Source of the DNA: an uncultured Alphaproteobacteria bacterium
Lineage (GTDB): Bacteria; Pseudomonadota; Alphaproteobacteria; CAAHEQ01; UBA3637
Length of the DNA stretch: 29,637 nt
NCBI GenBank assembly: GCA_944391545.1
Contig: CALXTZ010000003.1
Location: 1-29,637, forward strand
Direction: 5' to 3'
The notes under the pieces are model-generated. The model saw only the letters and a list, made by a program, of their open reading frames with translations, made no database searches and was not told where the DNA came from. Positions 1 through 8,720 of this stretch are shown one piece after another. A program made the translations under genes and the position numbers. How positions within the stretch are numbered: position 1 is the stretch's first letter; each line of letters opens with the position of its first letter.

Positions 1-1236
1 GCAGATACAGGTGCTTGTAAATGCCCCGATGAGGCACCGTACTTTTTTGAAGAAGCCGGTATTTGTTGCAAATCCGGTTACACACCCGTCGACGGTGCGT
101 GCCAAAAAATTAGTTGTAGTCCGTCGAGCGGCACTGGCCCGTACCATTGTTACATCAACGGTGTTCAATGTGGCGACCACTGTGACAGTGAAGGTTATTG
201 CAAACGTGGTATTTGTTGGGCGAATTTATGTTCGCAGGATTCCGGGCCGTTTATGCGCATTCCGAACAAAGGGCAATATTGGGGTAATTATTACGGATGT
301 CAACATGCGTCAAAACCCGCTTGTTATTATGTTGGAAATAATCAATGGGGATGTTGGAACAATACGGATATGGGAGTTTGTTGCGATGCAAATGCGGACG
401 GTCAATGTACGTTCGGTGTTTGTGATGAAACATTTTGTTCGGCATATTCAACGGATCAATATACGGCGACTTATTCCAGAAGAAATCTGGTCGGTCGTCC
501 ACAAGCATCCTGTTGGTTTACGCCGATGGATTCGACGCAAAATGAAATTCAATGTTATCCTCATTTCCGATCGGACGGTTCATTCAAATATTGGATGTGT
601 ATTGACGCCGATACAAAAAATTATTGTGGCATTGACTGTAAAGATGCACCCGAATGCGATGGAAATTGCAGTAATTATACGTGTGAAAACGTCGGTTATA
701 CACTGGATGAAAAAGGTTTTTGTTGTAAAGAATTAAGCAGCGGTGAAATGCTTTGTCATAAGATATACGGATGGTTCATCAAACAAGATAACGGAACGTA
801 TGACGGATGCGGCAGCGGATGTGATGCGACAACCGGCGTATGTTCCATCGGTGCCTGTGCAGCATCAGCTGTTTCATGCCCCGCCGGAACGCATGTTGCC
901 TTCGTCGGTCACAATTACGGATTCGGCTGTGTCAGCGATGTTGTCGACGAAGCAGGGCTTTCCATTTCGTGCGCTAATGCCGGTGGCGGGAAATATATAT
1001 GTTTCTACGGAAAACAAACATGCGGCAATGCGTGTACGTCTTTCGGATCCGGATGCAATACCGTTTTGATGGAACAATGCGGCGCCGAAGATCCGGAAAC
1101 GGGCAAAAAAGCCTGTCCGTATAACACAACCGTGACATCTACGTGTTATTGTGATACGGCTCCGTCTTTGGCGGAAGGCGAATTATGTTGTGCTCCCAAT
1201 CATGTGAATGTCAACGGCGCGTGCGCCATTCTTTAA
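1..1236 (+). CDS. Cysteine-rich repeat protein, 5'-truncated by window edge
   Basis: Frame 1 is open from the first base to a TAA at 1234-1236, giving 411 residues with no start visible; the in-frame ATG at 253 is probably internal because the same cysteine pattern continues upstream of it. I count 49 cysteines in 411 residues. They recur in a pattern of a vicinal Cys pair after a Gly-x-x motif, then 8-13 residues, then another Cys (GICC near 16, GFCC near 240, GELCC near the C-terminus), with acidic/aromatic spacers between. Many small disulfide-bonded, EGF-like or knottin-like units are the natural reading, so export is likely, although any signal peptide lies outside the window. I see no transmembrane segment. 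I do not recognise a named family. A surface or adhesin-like role is only a guess. The stop overlaps by 4 bp with the convergent plsC stop. Confidence 0.8.
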   Translation, partial: ADTGACKCPDEAPYFFEEAGICCKSGYTPVDGACQKISCSPSSGTGPYHCYINGVQCGDHCDSEGYCKRGICWANLCSQDSGPFMRIPNKGQYWGNYYGCQHASKPACYYVGNNQWGCWNNTDMGVCCDANADGQCTFGVCDETFCSAYSTDQYTATYSRRNLVGRPQASCWFTPMDSTQNEIQCYPHFRSDGSFKYWMCIDADTKNYCGIDCKDAPECDGNCSNYTCENVGYTLDEKGFCCKELSSGEMLCHKIYGWFIKQDNGTYDGCGSGCDATTGVCSIGACAASAVSCPAGTHVAFVGHNYGFGCVSDVVDEAGLSISCANAGGGKYICFYGKQTCGNACTSFGSGCNTVLMEQCGAEDPETGKKACPYNTTVTSTCYCDTAPSLAEGELCCAPNHVNVNGACAIL

Positions 1237-1952
1237 GGCTTCATGGACGAACAGGCGCGTTCGATTTTTTCTTCCAATTGCGTTAAAAAAGCGCGCTTGT
1301 CCAGTCCCGGTTCAATCGGCGGTAAAAATTTAATCGTTACTGTTCCCGGATACCGTTTGAATGAATTTTTCGGCCAAAAATAACCGGTGTTTAAAGCAAC
1401 AGGCACCACCGGCGCTTGGCATTTTTCGTAAATCATCGCGACACCCGGATTGTATTTACCGTGCGTTCCCGGTTTTGTGCGTGTGCCTTCCGGGAAAATA
1501 ATGACATTATAGCCGTCTTGAACGCGCGCACAAGCATCATGCATCAATTGGTGCATCGATTTCATGCCGGCTTGGCGATTAATGGCAATACAGCCTGTTT
1601 TTAAAAAATACCACCCGACAATCGGAATAAAAACCAATGATTTTTTCAAAATATACACGGTGCGGGGAACGAGCGCGTGAAACAAAACGGTTTCCATGGC
1701 AGATTGATGTTTGGACGCAACAATATAGCCGTTTTGTCGGGGCAGATTTTCCAAGCCTTTGACATCAATCCGAATCCCGGCGACCCAGCGGAGCAAAAAC
1801 CGCGTGGAGTGGCACCAAAATGTCGGCGCCCATATCGTATAACGGCGCGGCAAAATTAAAATCGGCAGATAAAGAACGGCCTGGACGACCGTCACCAGAT
1901 AAAAAGCGATTTGAAATAAAACGGAACGAAAAAAAACAGATGCATTTTTCAT
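1233..1952 (-). CDS. plsC: 1-acyl-sn-glycerol-3-phosphate acyltransferase (PlsC family)
   Basis: This 239-residue protein would transfer an acyl group to lysophosphatidic acid, giving phosphatidic acid at the inner membrane. A hydrophobic N-terminal segment (about 8-35) precedes the acyltransferase core. The catalytic motif is KHQSAMET at 81-88, an HX4E variant (H82, E87) of the usual HX4D and familiar in proteobacterial PlsC. FPEGTR at 153-158 is the glycerol-phosphate-binding motif. The start is supported by AAGGAG (plus-strand 1962-1967) nine bases upstream. The start overlaps the stop of the DUF218 gene by 4 bp (ATGA), making this the last gene of the ftsE-ftsX-DUF218-plsC operon. Length is normal for the family. 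Confidence 0.93.
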   Translation of the reverse strand: MKNASVFFRSVLFQIAFYLVTVVQAVLYLPILILPRRYTIWAPTFWCHSTRFLLRWVAGIRIDVKGLENLPRQNGYIVASKHQSAMETVLFHALVPRTVYILKKSLVFIPIVGWYFLKTGCIAINRQAGMKSMHQLMHDACARVQDGYNVIIFPEGTRTKPGTHGKYNPGVAMIYEKCQAPVVPVALNTGYFWPKNSFKRYPGTVTIKFLPPIEPGLDKRAFLTQLEEKIERACSSMKP

Positions 1953-2524
1953 AAAAAGGATCTCCTTAAAAACGAACGAATATAAACAACAATGAATTTA
2001 TTGTATTCCACGAATAAAAGCCAGGCGCTTCGCGTGTGAAACCAGTTCGCATTCAACTGCTTCGGAAAAACGGGGTAAGGAATGATTTTCACATTTCCGA
2101 TGCGTTCTTTGACTTCGAAAATACTGCGCGGCATGTGGTAAAACGACGTCACCAGCAAAACGGAAGAGACTTTGTTTTGTTGCAGCCACAAATGTGTTTC
2201 CATGGCATTTTCATAGGTGTTGTCGGCTTTGTAACCCAGCTGAATTCGGTTGACCATGTCTTCGTCGATTTTTTGAAACAAAGCGCCGACAGATACTTTG
2301 GAATTCACGCCGGAAATGAATAATTTTTCGGCTTTGTTTTGTTGCAGCAAATCAAACGCGGTATTAATCCGATCCGAGCTGCCGGTCAAAACAACGATTG
2401 CTTCGGCATTTTGAGGTTCGGCATATTTCAGGCTGAACGTATAAAGGGCAAACAGAACAAACCCGATGATCCAGCAGGACAAAAACAGCAATAACACGTA
2501 AAACGAAAGGGATTTGATTTTCAT
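1949..2524 (-). CDS. DUF218 (YdcF/SanA/ElyC-like) membrane-anchored protein
   Basis: The 191-residue protein has one N-terminal membrane anchor (about 7-31) followed by a DUF218 domain. Visible family motifs are VVLTGSSDRI at 44-53, DNTYENA at 101-107 and VTSFYHMPRS at 125-134, the Rossmann-like core shared by YdcF, SanA and ElyC. Members are linked to envelope integrity and to undecaprenyl-phosphate or peptidoglycan-precursor metabolism, but no exact reaction can be assigned from sequence. It sits between ftsX and plsC with 4-bp overlaps on both sides, an arrangement common in alphaproteobacteria, which supports an envelope or division-associated role. Confidence 0.85.
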   Translation of the reverse strand: MKIKSLSFYVLLLFLSCWIIGFVLFALYTFSLKYAEPQNAEAIVVLTGSSDRINTAFDLLQQNKAEKLFISGVNSKVSVGALFQKIDEDMVNRIQLGYKADNTYENAMETHLWLQQNKVSSVLLVTSFYHMPRSIFEVKERIGNVKIIPYPVFPKQLNANWFHTRSAWLLFVEYNKFIVVYIRSFLRRSFL

Positions 2525-3417
2525 ACCAAGCGCCCAAGCGTTTTTAAGATTGTTAAAAAGGCGGCAACAAAAGCAAATAAAGCCGCCATCAAAGGAATGG
2601 CTAACACAATATAGATTTGATCCGCCGATAACCTTGCTGCATCAAACAACGGATCTTGAACCGGATTGAATAAAGTCGACGCAATCCAAATAATCGGCAA
2701 CGCCAAAACAAAGCCGACAACACCGCCGCCAAGCGCTTTTAAAAAATTAAAAAAAGCATATTGAAATGCGATGATTGTGTCCCGTGCGCCCATCATGTGC
2801 AGTAATTTAATGACCGGCGCTTGTAACGCCAAGCTGGACGACGTGGTGTAAATGACCGTGAAAGAAGTTGTTAAAATCAACAAAAATAAAATAAATGCAA
2901 TCATATTTTGAATGGCGCGTGCCGTTTCAATCAAATGCGATAACCAAACGCGATGTGAGTCGACTTGAGCAGCAGGAACCGCCTCCTGCATTTGGTTTTT
3001 AAACGCAACAAAGTCAAACGGTTGGCTGTCATCCAATGAAACATCCAACAAAGCCGGCAAAGGCAAATCCGTTATTTTTTCGCTGGCGCCCAGCCAGGGT
3101 TCCATTAAATCGCTCATCTGTGTTTCATCCAATACGGTGACGTCTTCGACGCCGGGCGTTTGGCGTAATAAATCGATTGTTCGGTCGATGTCTTGTTGAA
3201 CGGCATCGCCGCGGGAATCGCCTTGAATCGTGTAAGTCGGTATTTGAATCGTGAGCGATCCGGAAATAGACCGGTTCCAAGAATCGATTAAATTCGTTAA
3301 AGCCATCAATCCGACAAGAGATAAAACAGCAATAAACACCATCAGCATCGTCATCCATGACAAGAATAAGGAAGCATGTTCCCGAACGGGCAGACGGCTT
3401 TTAGAATTCAAAATCAT
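2521..3417 (-). CDS. ftsX: Cell division protein FtsX (ABC transporter permease-like)
   Basis: The 298-residue membrane protein has the FtsX topology: TM1 about 20-42, a periplasmic domain about 44-165, then TM2 about 170-193, TM3 about 219-248 and TM4 about 268-291. FtsX pairs with the ATPase FtsE and transmits its ATP cycle to periplasmic activators of cell-wall hydrolases at the septum. The short basic N-terminus is cytoplasmic. The start is strongly supported by AGGAGG (plus-strand 3423-3428) five bases upstream, inside ftsE, and the gene overlaps the 3' end of ftsE by 17 bp. Sequence conservation in this family is low, so the call rests on topology plus the FtsE neighbour. Confidence 0.9.
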   Translation of the reverse strand: MILNSKSRLPVREHASLFLSWMTMLMVFIAVLSLVGLMALTNLIDSWNRSISGSLTIQIPTYTIQGDSRGDAVQQDIDRTIDLLRQTPGVEDVTVLDETQMSDLMEPWLGASEKITDLPLPALLDVSLDDSQPFDFVAFKNQMQEAVPAAQVDSHRVWLSHLIETARAIQNMIAFILFLLILTTSFTVIYTTSSSLALQAPVIKLLHMMGARDTIIAFQYAFFNFLKALGGGVVGFVLALPIIWIASTLFNPVQDPLFDAARLSADQIYIVLAIPLMAALFAFVAAFLTILKTLGRLV

Positions 3418-4162
3418 GGTTTCCTCCTAAAAATTCGGGTGCGTTTGACACAATTTCCGACGGGGCTTCAAAGGGAGCCGGCAAACATTCCAACACGCCG
3501 TTCGATAAATGCAGCTGCGGTTTTTTAAATTGCCGAATCAACCCGTGGTTATGGGTGGCAATGACAAGCGTCGTTCCCATTTTGTTTAATTCCAAAAACA
3601 AGTGTAAAATTCGGTTTGCCATTGCGTCATCGACGTTACCCGTCGGCTCGTCGGCCAGCAATAAATCCGGCGCGTTGATAACCGCTCTGGCAATGGCAAT
3701 GCGTTGTTTTTCTCCGCCGGATAAGGATTCCGGATAGGCATGAACGCATTTTTCCAATCCGACCCAGGCCAATAATTCATTGACGCGCTTTTGAATTTCG
3801 GTTTCTTTCATGCCGTCGATGCGCAAAGGCAGAGCGACATTGTCAAAGGTATCCAAGCTGTCAATCAAACGGAAATCTTGAAAGACAACGCCGATTCGCC
3901 GCCGTAATTTCGGCATTTGCGTGCGTTTGACTTCGCTTAAATTTTGGCCGAACAAGTGGATGCGACCGGCTGTGGGGCGTTGATCCAGATACATCAAACT
4001 TAACAAACTGGTTTTGCCGGCGCCGCTGTCGCCCGTGACAAAGTGAAAAGACCCGCGTTCCAGCGAAAATTGAATGTTTTTCAAGACATTCGGCCCGTTT
4101 TCATATTTTAAATGAACGCGGTGAAAGTCAACGACAGGCGCAGAACTTAAAGGGTTTCTCAT
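3401..4162 (-). CDS. ftsE: Cell division ATP-binding protein FtsE
   Basis: This 253-residue ABC ATPase has every expected motif: Walker A GDSGAGKT at 44-51, Q-loop FQDFRL at 94-99, ABC signature LSGGEKQR at 147-154, Walker B LLLADEPTGN at 167-176 and the H-loop histidine at 204. It is the cytoplasmic partner of FtsX. The protein is about 25-30 residues longer than a typical FtsE, with a Pro/Glu/Asn-rich tail after residue 225 whose coding sequence carries the start and ribosome-binding site of ftsX. It is the first gene of the minus-strand operon. No strong Shine-Dalgarno is visible before the ATG. Confidence 0.95.
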   Translation of the reverse strand: MRNPLSSAPVVDFHRVHLKYENGPNVLKNIQFSLERGSFHFVTGDSGAGKTSLLSLMYLDQRPTAGRIHLFGQNLSEVKRTQMPKLRRRIGVVFQDFRLIDSLDTFDNVALPLRIDGMKETEIQKRVNELLAWVGLEKCVHAYPESLSGGEKQRIAIARAVINAPDLLLADEPTGNVDDAMANRILHLFLELNKMGTTLVIATHNHGLIRQFKKPQLHLSNGVLECLPAPFEAPSEIVSNAPEFLGGNHDFEF

Positions 4163-4244
4163 TTTAATCCATTTCTTATCTTGTAACTTCTCATTAAATC
4201 AGATAATCTATTTTTATACTGTTTTTTTAAAAAGGGCAATACAG
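4163..4244. promoter_or_regulatory. Divergent promoter region, ftsE / zinc-ribbon gene
   Basis: This 82-bp AT-rich gap separates divergent genes and must hold the ftsE start signals. On the plus strand, TTGTAA at 4181-4186 lies 15 bp before GATAAT (4202-4207) or 17 bp before TAATCT (4204-4209). TATACT occurs at 4215-4220. On the minus strand, TTGCCC is followed 15 bp later by TATAAA. None of these is a clean consensus pair, so the exact promoters are uncertain. Confidence 0.4.
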
Positions 4245-5084
4245 ATGTTTATCATGTGTCAAAATTGTCATCGGATTTACGATGTGCCGAGCCGGTTGTT
4301 AAGCGACAGCCGCCAGACATTTCGATGCCGGGCATGCGGTTTTGTTTGGACCGGTGCGACACAATCGGATCACGCGTGTGATGAGGAAGTGATTGATCAG
4401 ACGCCCGTTTCGATGGTTTTGCCGCAAGAGCCGGTTTCGGCCTCGACGGATGTTTTGGATGAAACCGTGCGCGAGGAAGTTCGGCAAGATGCGGATACGG
4501 ATGTTTTGCCGCCGATCGAGGACAAAGAAGAAAGACCCGATTTCGGGGCGCTTACGGAAGAAGACGATCAAAATGTATTGGAAACACCGTTGCCCGAAGC
4601 GGATGCTTTTACGCCGGTTGAAACGCCTTTGAAGGAAACGGCTTACGGTATTTGGCTGTCAGGTTTGGCATTAATAGTATTGATGGGGGCTGTTTTGCTG
4701 ACGTTTTGGATGGGACGGTTTTATTTGGCACGCCGGTTCCCCGTGATGCGTCAGATGTATCAAGCTGTCGGGATAGATGTGGTTGTGGCCGGCGAAGGAT
4801 TGGATTTTAAAGACACCGTATTTGATGTCATTTTTGAACAAGGCGTTCCGGTGATGCTGATTCGGGGAAACGTTATTAACACGGGTTCTGTCGTATTGGA
4901 CGTGCCGTTTATCCACTTTGTTTTGTTTGACGGCGCTGATCGATCGGTTCAGGAACAAACCATCGTCCCGATTAAAGAAAAAATAGAACCCGGAGAAATT
5001 TTGCCGTTTGAAACGAAAGTCAAACCGGTTCGCACAACGGTTCGGCGCGTGGATATTACGTTTAAAAAAGGGCTTGAACCATGA
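4245..5084 (+). CDS. MJ0042-type zinc-ribbon membrane protein with DUF3426-like C-terminus
   Basis: The 279-residue protein begins with a small zinc ribbon: two CxxC pairs (C5/C8 and C28/C31) with the aromatic and small-residue spacing of the MJ0042 finger-like domain. A long acidic, low-complexity linker (about 45-128) follows, then one transmembrane helix (about 132-156), then an extracytoplasmic beta-rich domain (about 170-279) resembling DUF3426. The family is common in proteobacteria and lies next to ftsEX in many alphaproteobacteria. Its function is unknown. The start is supported by AAAGGG at 4231-4236, eight bases upstream. It overlaps the next gene by 4 bp (ATGA), so the two are probably co-translated. 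Confidence 0.85.
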   Translation: MFIMCQNCHRIYDVPSRLLSDSRQTFRCRACGFVWTGATQSDHACDEEVIDQTPVSMVLPQEPVSASTDVLDETVREEVRQDADTDVLPPIEDKEERPDFGALTEEDDQNVLETPLPEADAFTPVETPLKETAYGIWLSGLALIVLMGAVLLTFWMGRFYLARRFPVMRQMYQAVGIDVVVAGEGLDFKDTVFDVIFEQGVPVMLIRGNVINTGSVVLDVPFIHFVLFDGADRSVQEQTIVPIKEKIEPGEILPFETKVKPVRTTVRRVDITFKKGLEP

Positions 5085-5914
5085 AAAGATATCTTTGGGT
5101 CTGTCTTTTTTGCCTTTGGGCGATATCGGTTTCTGCCAAATGTTTTTTAGGGGACGCTTATGTGGAAAAGGGCCGCATGGAACAAGCCAAAGAGGCGTAC
5201 CTGATGTGTGCACAAACGGGCGATAATGTGGATGCTAATTACGCGCTCGGGAAAATTTACCGAGACGGGCCGGCCGGGACAAAAGATTTATACCGCGCTT
5301 TGTTTTATTTCCGGTTTGCTGCCGAAAACGGGTCAGCTGCCGCGCAACGTGAGCTGGCCAAAACCATGTTTATGTTGCGTCAGCAGGGAGAAGAAGGACT
5401 GAACCTGATTGACCGCTACGAAGAAAAAATGGCTTTTATAAAGGGGCGTCAAGGGCAATCGGAAGAACCGATGTACGCATATACTTGGTTGTTGCTGGCG
5501 GCGGAAAAGGCGGACAATAAATGGTATTATCCGGCCGGTGCGCAGCAAGACAGCGAGGCCGTTCGGCTTTATAATTCCATGAAAAACCAACTGACGGCGG
5601 CTGAACAGCAACAAGTGATGGCGCAGGCATCGGCCTTTAAGGAAGAAAAGTTGGATTGGACGGCTAAAATGGTTCTGTCACCGGAAGAATATGCGCAGTT
5701 TCGCTCTGTTTTATATCCCGAGGACGGACAGGTTCAGTTGGCTCGGCGCGGAATGGAGTTGACAAAGTTAAAAGAAAAAGTCATGCTCTATCAAAAACCG
5801 CAGACGAGCGTTTCTCGGCCGCAGGCGACGGGACGGGAACAAACCGTCGAACCGGACACGGAAAGGGTTGAACCGATCGAGGTGCCGGGACGGTTGGGAT
5901 TTTCAAACAATTAA
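5081..5914 (+). CDS. Secreted Sel1-like repeat protein
   Basis: This 277-residue protein has a clear signal peptide (basic MKR, hydrophobic 4-16, cleavage probably after SVSA near 19). At least two Sel1/TPR-like helical repeats follow at about 22-90, recognisable by A-x-x-L-G-K-I-Y-x-D-G and A-x-x-Y-F-x-x-A-A-x-x-G spacing. Further helical, Gln/Glu-rich sequence runs to about 235, and the tail is Pro/Glu-rich and probably disordered. Sel1 proteins act as scaffolds; no enzyme motif is seen. The 4-bp overlap with the zinc-ribbon gene suggests a shared envelope role, which is inference. Confidence 0.8.
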   Translation: MKRYLWVCLFCLWAISVSAKCFLGDAYVEKGRMEQAKEAYLMCAQTGDNVDANYALGKIYRDGPAGTKDLYRALFYFRFAAENGSAAAQRELAKTMFMLRQQGEEGLNLIDRYEEKMAFIKGRQGQSEEPMYAYTWLLLAAEKADNKWYYPAGAQQDSEAVRLYNSMKNQLTAAEQQQVMAQASAFKEEKLDWTAKMVLSPEEYAQFRSVLYPEDGQVQLARRGMELTKLKEKVMLYQKPQTSVSRPQATGREQTVEPDTERVEPIEVPGRLGFSNN

Positions 5915-5929
5915 AGATATGGCAAACAC

Positions 5930-7252
5930 ATGAAGAAGATTTACATAAAGACCATGGGCTGTCAAATGAATGTCTATGATTCGGCCCGGATTTTGGATGC
6001 GATGGCGGCCTTGGGCTATGAAGAAACGCAGGAGATGACCGAAGCGGACTTGATGATGATTAACACGTGTCATATTCGCGAAAAAGCATCGGACAAAGTG
6101 TTTTCGGAATTGGGGCGGATGAAGGAAATCAAGGAGGCGCGGGCGAAAACCGGCAAACAAACGATGATCGGTTTGGCCGGATGTGTGGTACAGGCGCTGG
6201 GCGAAGAAGCTTTTGCCAAAGTGAAATACTTGGATGTTGCCGTAGGACCGCAATCATATCATTTATTACCCGAAATGGTAACGCGATTTGAGCGAAACCA
6301 TGGGCGACAAATTGTGGCTGATTTTACAAGTGATGAAAAGTTTGATACGCTGCCATCGACCAAAGCGCGCGGTTTTTCGGCATTTTTGGCGATTCAGGAA
6401 GGATGTGATAATTTTTGTTCTTACTGTGTGGTGCCGTATACGCGCGGGTGCGAATATTCCAGAAGTGCGGCCGAAATTTTAACTGAAGCGCGTCAATTAG
6501 TGGCAACGGGCGCTCAAGAAATCATGTTGTTGGGACAGAATGTGGATTGTTGGCACGGTTTGGGATTGGACGGCGTTCATGAATGGGGATTGGCTCGGTT
6601 GTTCGAGGAAGTTGCCAAAATTGACGGATTGAAACGGATTAGATATACGACGTCTTATCCGGTTGACATTACGGATGATGTCATTGCGGCACACCGAGAC
6701 ATTGATAAATTGATGCCGTACATTCATTTACCGATTCAGGCCGGTTCGGATGCTGTGTTAAAGGCGATGAATCGTCGTTATACGGTTGACCAATATTTAA
6801 AAGTCGTGGATAAATTACGCGCCGCTCGACCGGATATTGCGATTTCTTCGGACTTTATCGTCGGCTTTCCCGGCGAAACGGATGCGGATTTTGAAAAGAC
6901 GCTGGCGGTGGTGGATGAAGTTCGTTATGCCCAAAGTTATTCGTTCAAGTACAGTGCGCGTCCCGGAACGCCGGCCAGTTTGATGCGCAATCAAATTCCC
7001 GAAGCGGTTAAAGTTAATCGTTTGGCTGTTTTACAGGAAAAATTATTGGCAAACCAAAAAGCGTTCAATGAAAGTTTTATGGGCAAAAGCCTGCCGGTTT
7101 TGTTTGTCGAAGCGCATGACGGCCAAGTGTCGGGGTACAGCCCTTATTTGCAAAACGTGCATGTAACGACAAAGGCGCCTTTGCTCGGACAGATTAAAAA
7201 CGTGAAAATCACACGGGCATCGGCAAGCAGCTTGTCAGGCGATGTGATTTAG
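5930..7252 (+). CDS. miaB: tRNA-2-methylthio-N6-dimethylallyladenosine synthase MiaB
   Basis: This 440-residue methylthiotransferase adds the 2-methylthio group to i6A37 of tRNAs reading codons that start with U. The N-terminal UPF0004 domain carries C11, C47 and C85, ligands of the auxiliary 4Fe-4S cluster. The radical-SAM motif is CDNFCSYC (C159, C163, C166). The C-terminal TRAM domain occupies about 375-437. MiaB, rather than MtaB or RimO, is indicated by the N-terminal KTMGCQMN, by TCHIREKA, and by the phoH-ybeY-ybeX genes downstream, the usual miaB neighbourhood. No good Shine-Dalgarno is visible before the ATG. The following gap is 36 bp. Confidence 0.96.
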   Translation: MKKIYIKTMGCQMNVYDSARILDAMAALGYEETQEMTEADLMMINTCHIREKASDKVFSELGRMKEIKEARAKTGKQTMIGLAGCVVQALGEEAFAKVKYLDVAVGPQSYHLLPEMVTRFERNHGRQIVADFTSDEKFDTLPSTKARGFSAFLAIQEGCDNFCSYCVVPYTRGCEYSRSAAEILTEARQLVATGAQEIMLLGQNVDCWHGLGLDGVHEWGLARLFEEVAKIDGLKRIRYTTSYPVDITDDVIAAHRDIDKLMPYIHLPIQAGSDAVLKAMNRRYTVDQYLKVVDKLRAARPDIAISSDFIVGFPGETDADFEKTLAVVDEVRYAQSYSFKYSARPGTPASLMRNQIPEAVKVNRLAVLQEKLLANQKAFNESFMGKSLPVLFVEAHDGQVSGYSPYLQNVHVTTKAPLLGQIKNVKITRASASSLSGDVI

Positions 7253-7288
7253 GTTATACTCTCCTTATAACAACAAAAGGAAACGGTC

Positions 7289-8242
7289 ATGCAGATTACA
7301 AAAGAATATCAAGACAACCGCGCTTTGATGGGATTAACAGGCCCTCAAAACGTCCATTTAAAACAAATTGAACAAGAAATGAATGTCCACATCCAAATGA
7401 AAGGCAATCAATTGACGATTGACGGCAGCTCACGGGATGTCCCGCTGGTTTCGGACATATTGGATGCGCTTTATGTCAAGGCGAAACAGGACGGAGATGT
7501 GATGGCCGGTGACATTGATCGCGCGATTGCCAAAGCGCACGGACAAATGCCGGCGGATGTTGAACAAGGTGGTAATTTAACGTTAAAGACCAAAAAACGG
7601 CACATTAACCCGAGAACGCAGACACAGGCTGATTTTATCGAGGCAATGAACACGCACGAAATGGTGTTCGGATTGGGGCCGGCCGGAACAGGGAAGACTT
7701 TTTTGGCGGTGGCGAAAGCGGTTTCAATGATGCTGGAAGGTAAGGTTGACAAGATTATTTTGACACGTCCGGCGGTGGAAGCCGGTGAAAATTTGGGCTT
7801 TTTACCGGGTGATTTAAAAGAAAAAATCGATCCGTATTTGCGGCCGTTATATGATGCTTTGTATGACATGTTGCCGGCAGATCAAGTGGATAAAAAATTG
7901 GAATTAGGCGAAATTGAAATTGCGCCGCTGGCGTACATGCGCGGGCGAACCTTGTCACATGCAGTCGTTATTTTGGATGAAGCCCAAAATACGACACCGA
8001 TGCAAATGAAAATGTTTTTGACGCGATTGGGCGAAGGGTCACGCATGGTGATTAACGGCGATTTATCGCAAACGGATTTGCCGCGCGGCGTGCAATCGGG
8101 ATTGGCTGATGCCATTGCGGTTTGCCGATCCATTGATGAAATCAAAGTCATTGAATTTACGGAAAAGGACGTGGTGCGGCACGGGTTGGTTTCCAAAATT
8201 GTCAAAGCATACGATCGACGTGCAAAGGAACAAAATGCCTGA
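7289..8242 (+). CDS. ybeZ: PhoH-like ATPase (YbeZ)
   Basis: The 317-residue protein has a short KH-like N-terminal region (about 15-65) followed by a PhoH P-loop domain: Walker A GPAGTGKT at 130-137 and Walker B-like VILDEAQN at 227-234. Proteins of this group are functionally linked to the endoribonuclease YbeY in ribosome and RNA quality control, although PhoH's own mechanism is not settled. AAAGGA lies 8 bp before the ATG. The ybeY start codon lies inside its last codons, indicating tight coupling. Length is typical of the ybeZ type. Confidence 0.93.
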   Translation: MQITKEYQDNRALMGLTGPQNVHLKQIEQEMNVHIQMKGNQLTIDGSSRDVPLVSDILDALYVKAKQDGDVMAGDIDRAIAKAHGQMPADVEQGGNLTLKTKKRHINPRTQTQADFIEAMNTHEMVFGLGPAGTGKTFLAVAKAVSMMLEGKVDKIILTRPAVEAGENLGFLPGDLKEKIDPYLRPLYDALYDMLPADQVDKKLELGEIEIAPLAYMRGRTLSHAVVILDEAQNTTPMQMKMFLTRLGEGSRMVINGDLSQTDLPRGVQSGLADAIAVCRSIDEIKVIEFTEKDVVRHGLVSKIVKAYDRRAKEQNA

Positions 8243-8720
8243 CGGTGGATTAATCATAACGATTCGGGAACCGGCTTGGCGAGCGGCTTTGCCGGGTGTG
8301 CGGACTTTGGCGAAAAAAGCCATCGGCGCTGTGTTGGATTTGAAAAAGACTGAAGTCAGCTTGGTGTTGGCTGACGATGCATTTGTGCATGAGCTTAACA
8401 AATTCTATCGCGGCAAAGACAAACCGACAAATGTGCTTTCTTTTCCAAGCCCGGATGAATACAAAGACATGGATGTGTGGCTGGCGGGCGACATTGTGGT
8501 TGCGCTTGAAACGTTACAACGGGAAGCGGCAGAACAACATAAATCGTTGGATGCGCATTTAACGCACTTGTTGGTGCACGGTGCCTTGCATTTAAAAGGA
8601 TATGATCATATCTTGGATGAAGAGGCTGACGTGATGGAGGCTTTGGAAATCGATATTTTGCATCAACTGGGATATGCTAATCCTTATCAACAAAGAGACG
8701 CTCATGAAACTATTGGATAA
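8235..8720 (+). CDS. ybeY: Endoribonuclease / rRNA maturation factor YbeY
   Basis: The 161-residue metalloprotein carries the signature HGALHLKGYDH at 115-125, providing the three zinc-ligand histidines H115, H119 and H125. YbeY takes part in 16S rRNA 3'-end maturation and 70S quality control. The frame is open upstream to 8109, but the start at 8235 is preferred: AAGGA at 8225-8229 sits five bases upstream, the protein then has family length, and the start overlaps the phoH stop by 8 bp. The upstream extension would be unrelated sequence read out of frame from phoH. The start of ybeX lies inside the 3' end. Confidence 0.94.
   Translation: MPDGGLIITIREPAWRAALPGVRTLAKKAIGAVLDLKKTEVSLVLADDAFVHELNKFYRGKDKPTNVLSFPSPDEYKDMDVWLAGDIVVALETLQREAAEQHKSLDAHLTHLLVHGALHLKGYDHILDEEADVMEALEIDILHQLGYANPYQQRDAHETIG

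Noticed and set aside
81..95. Possible missing catalytic aspartate in PlsC (HX4E rather than HX4D; coordinates here are residue numbers)
   Set aside because: The KHQSxxET form is a familiar proteobacterial variant, so it is not evidence of inactivation.
11..736. 241-residue open frame in frame 2 at the left edge
   Set aside because: Its Arg/Val-rich composition is the shifted reading of the cysteine-rich gene, which is open from base 1 with strongly patterned cysteines.
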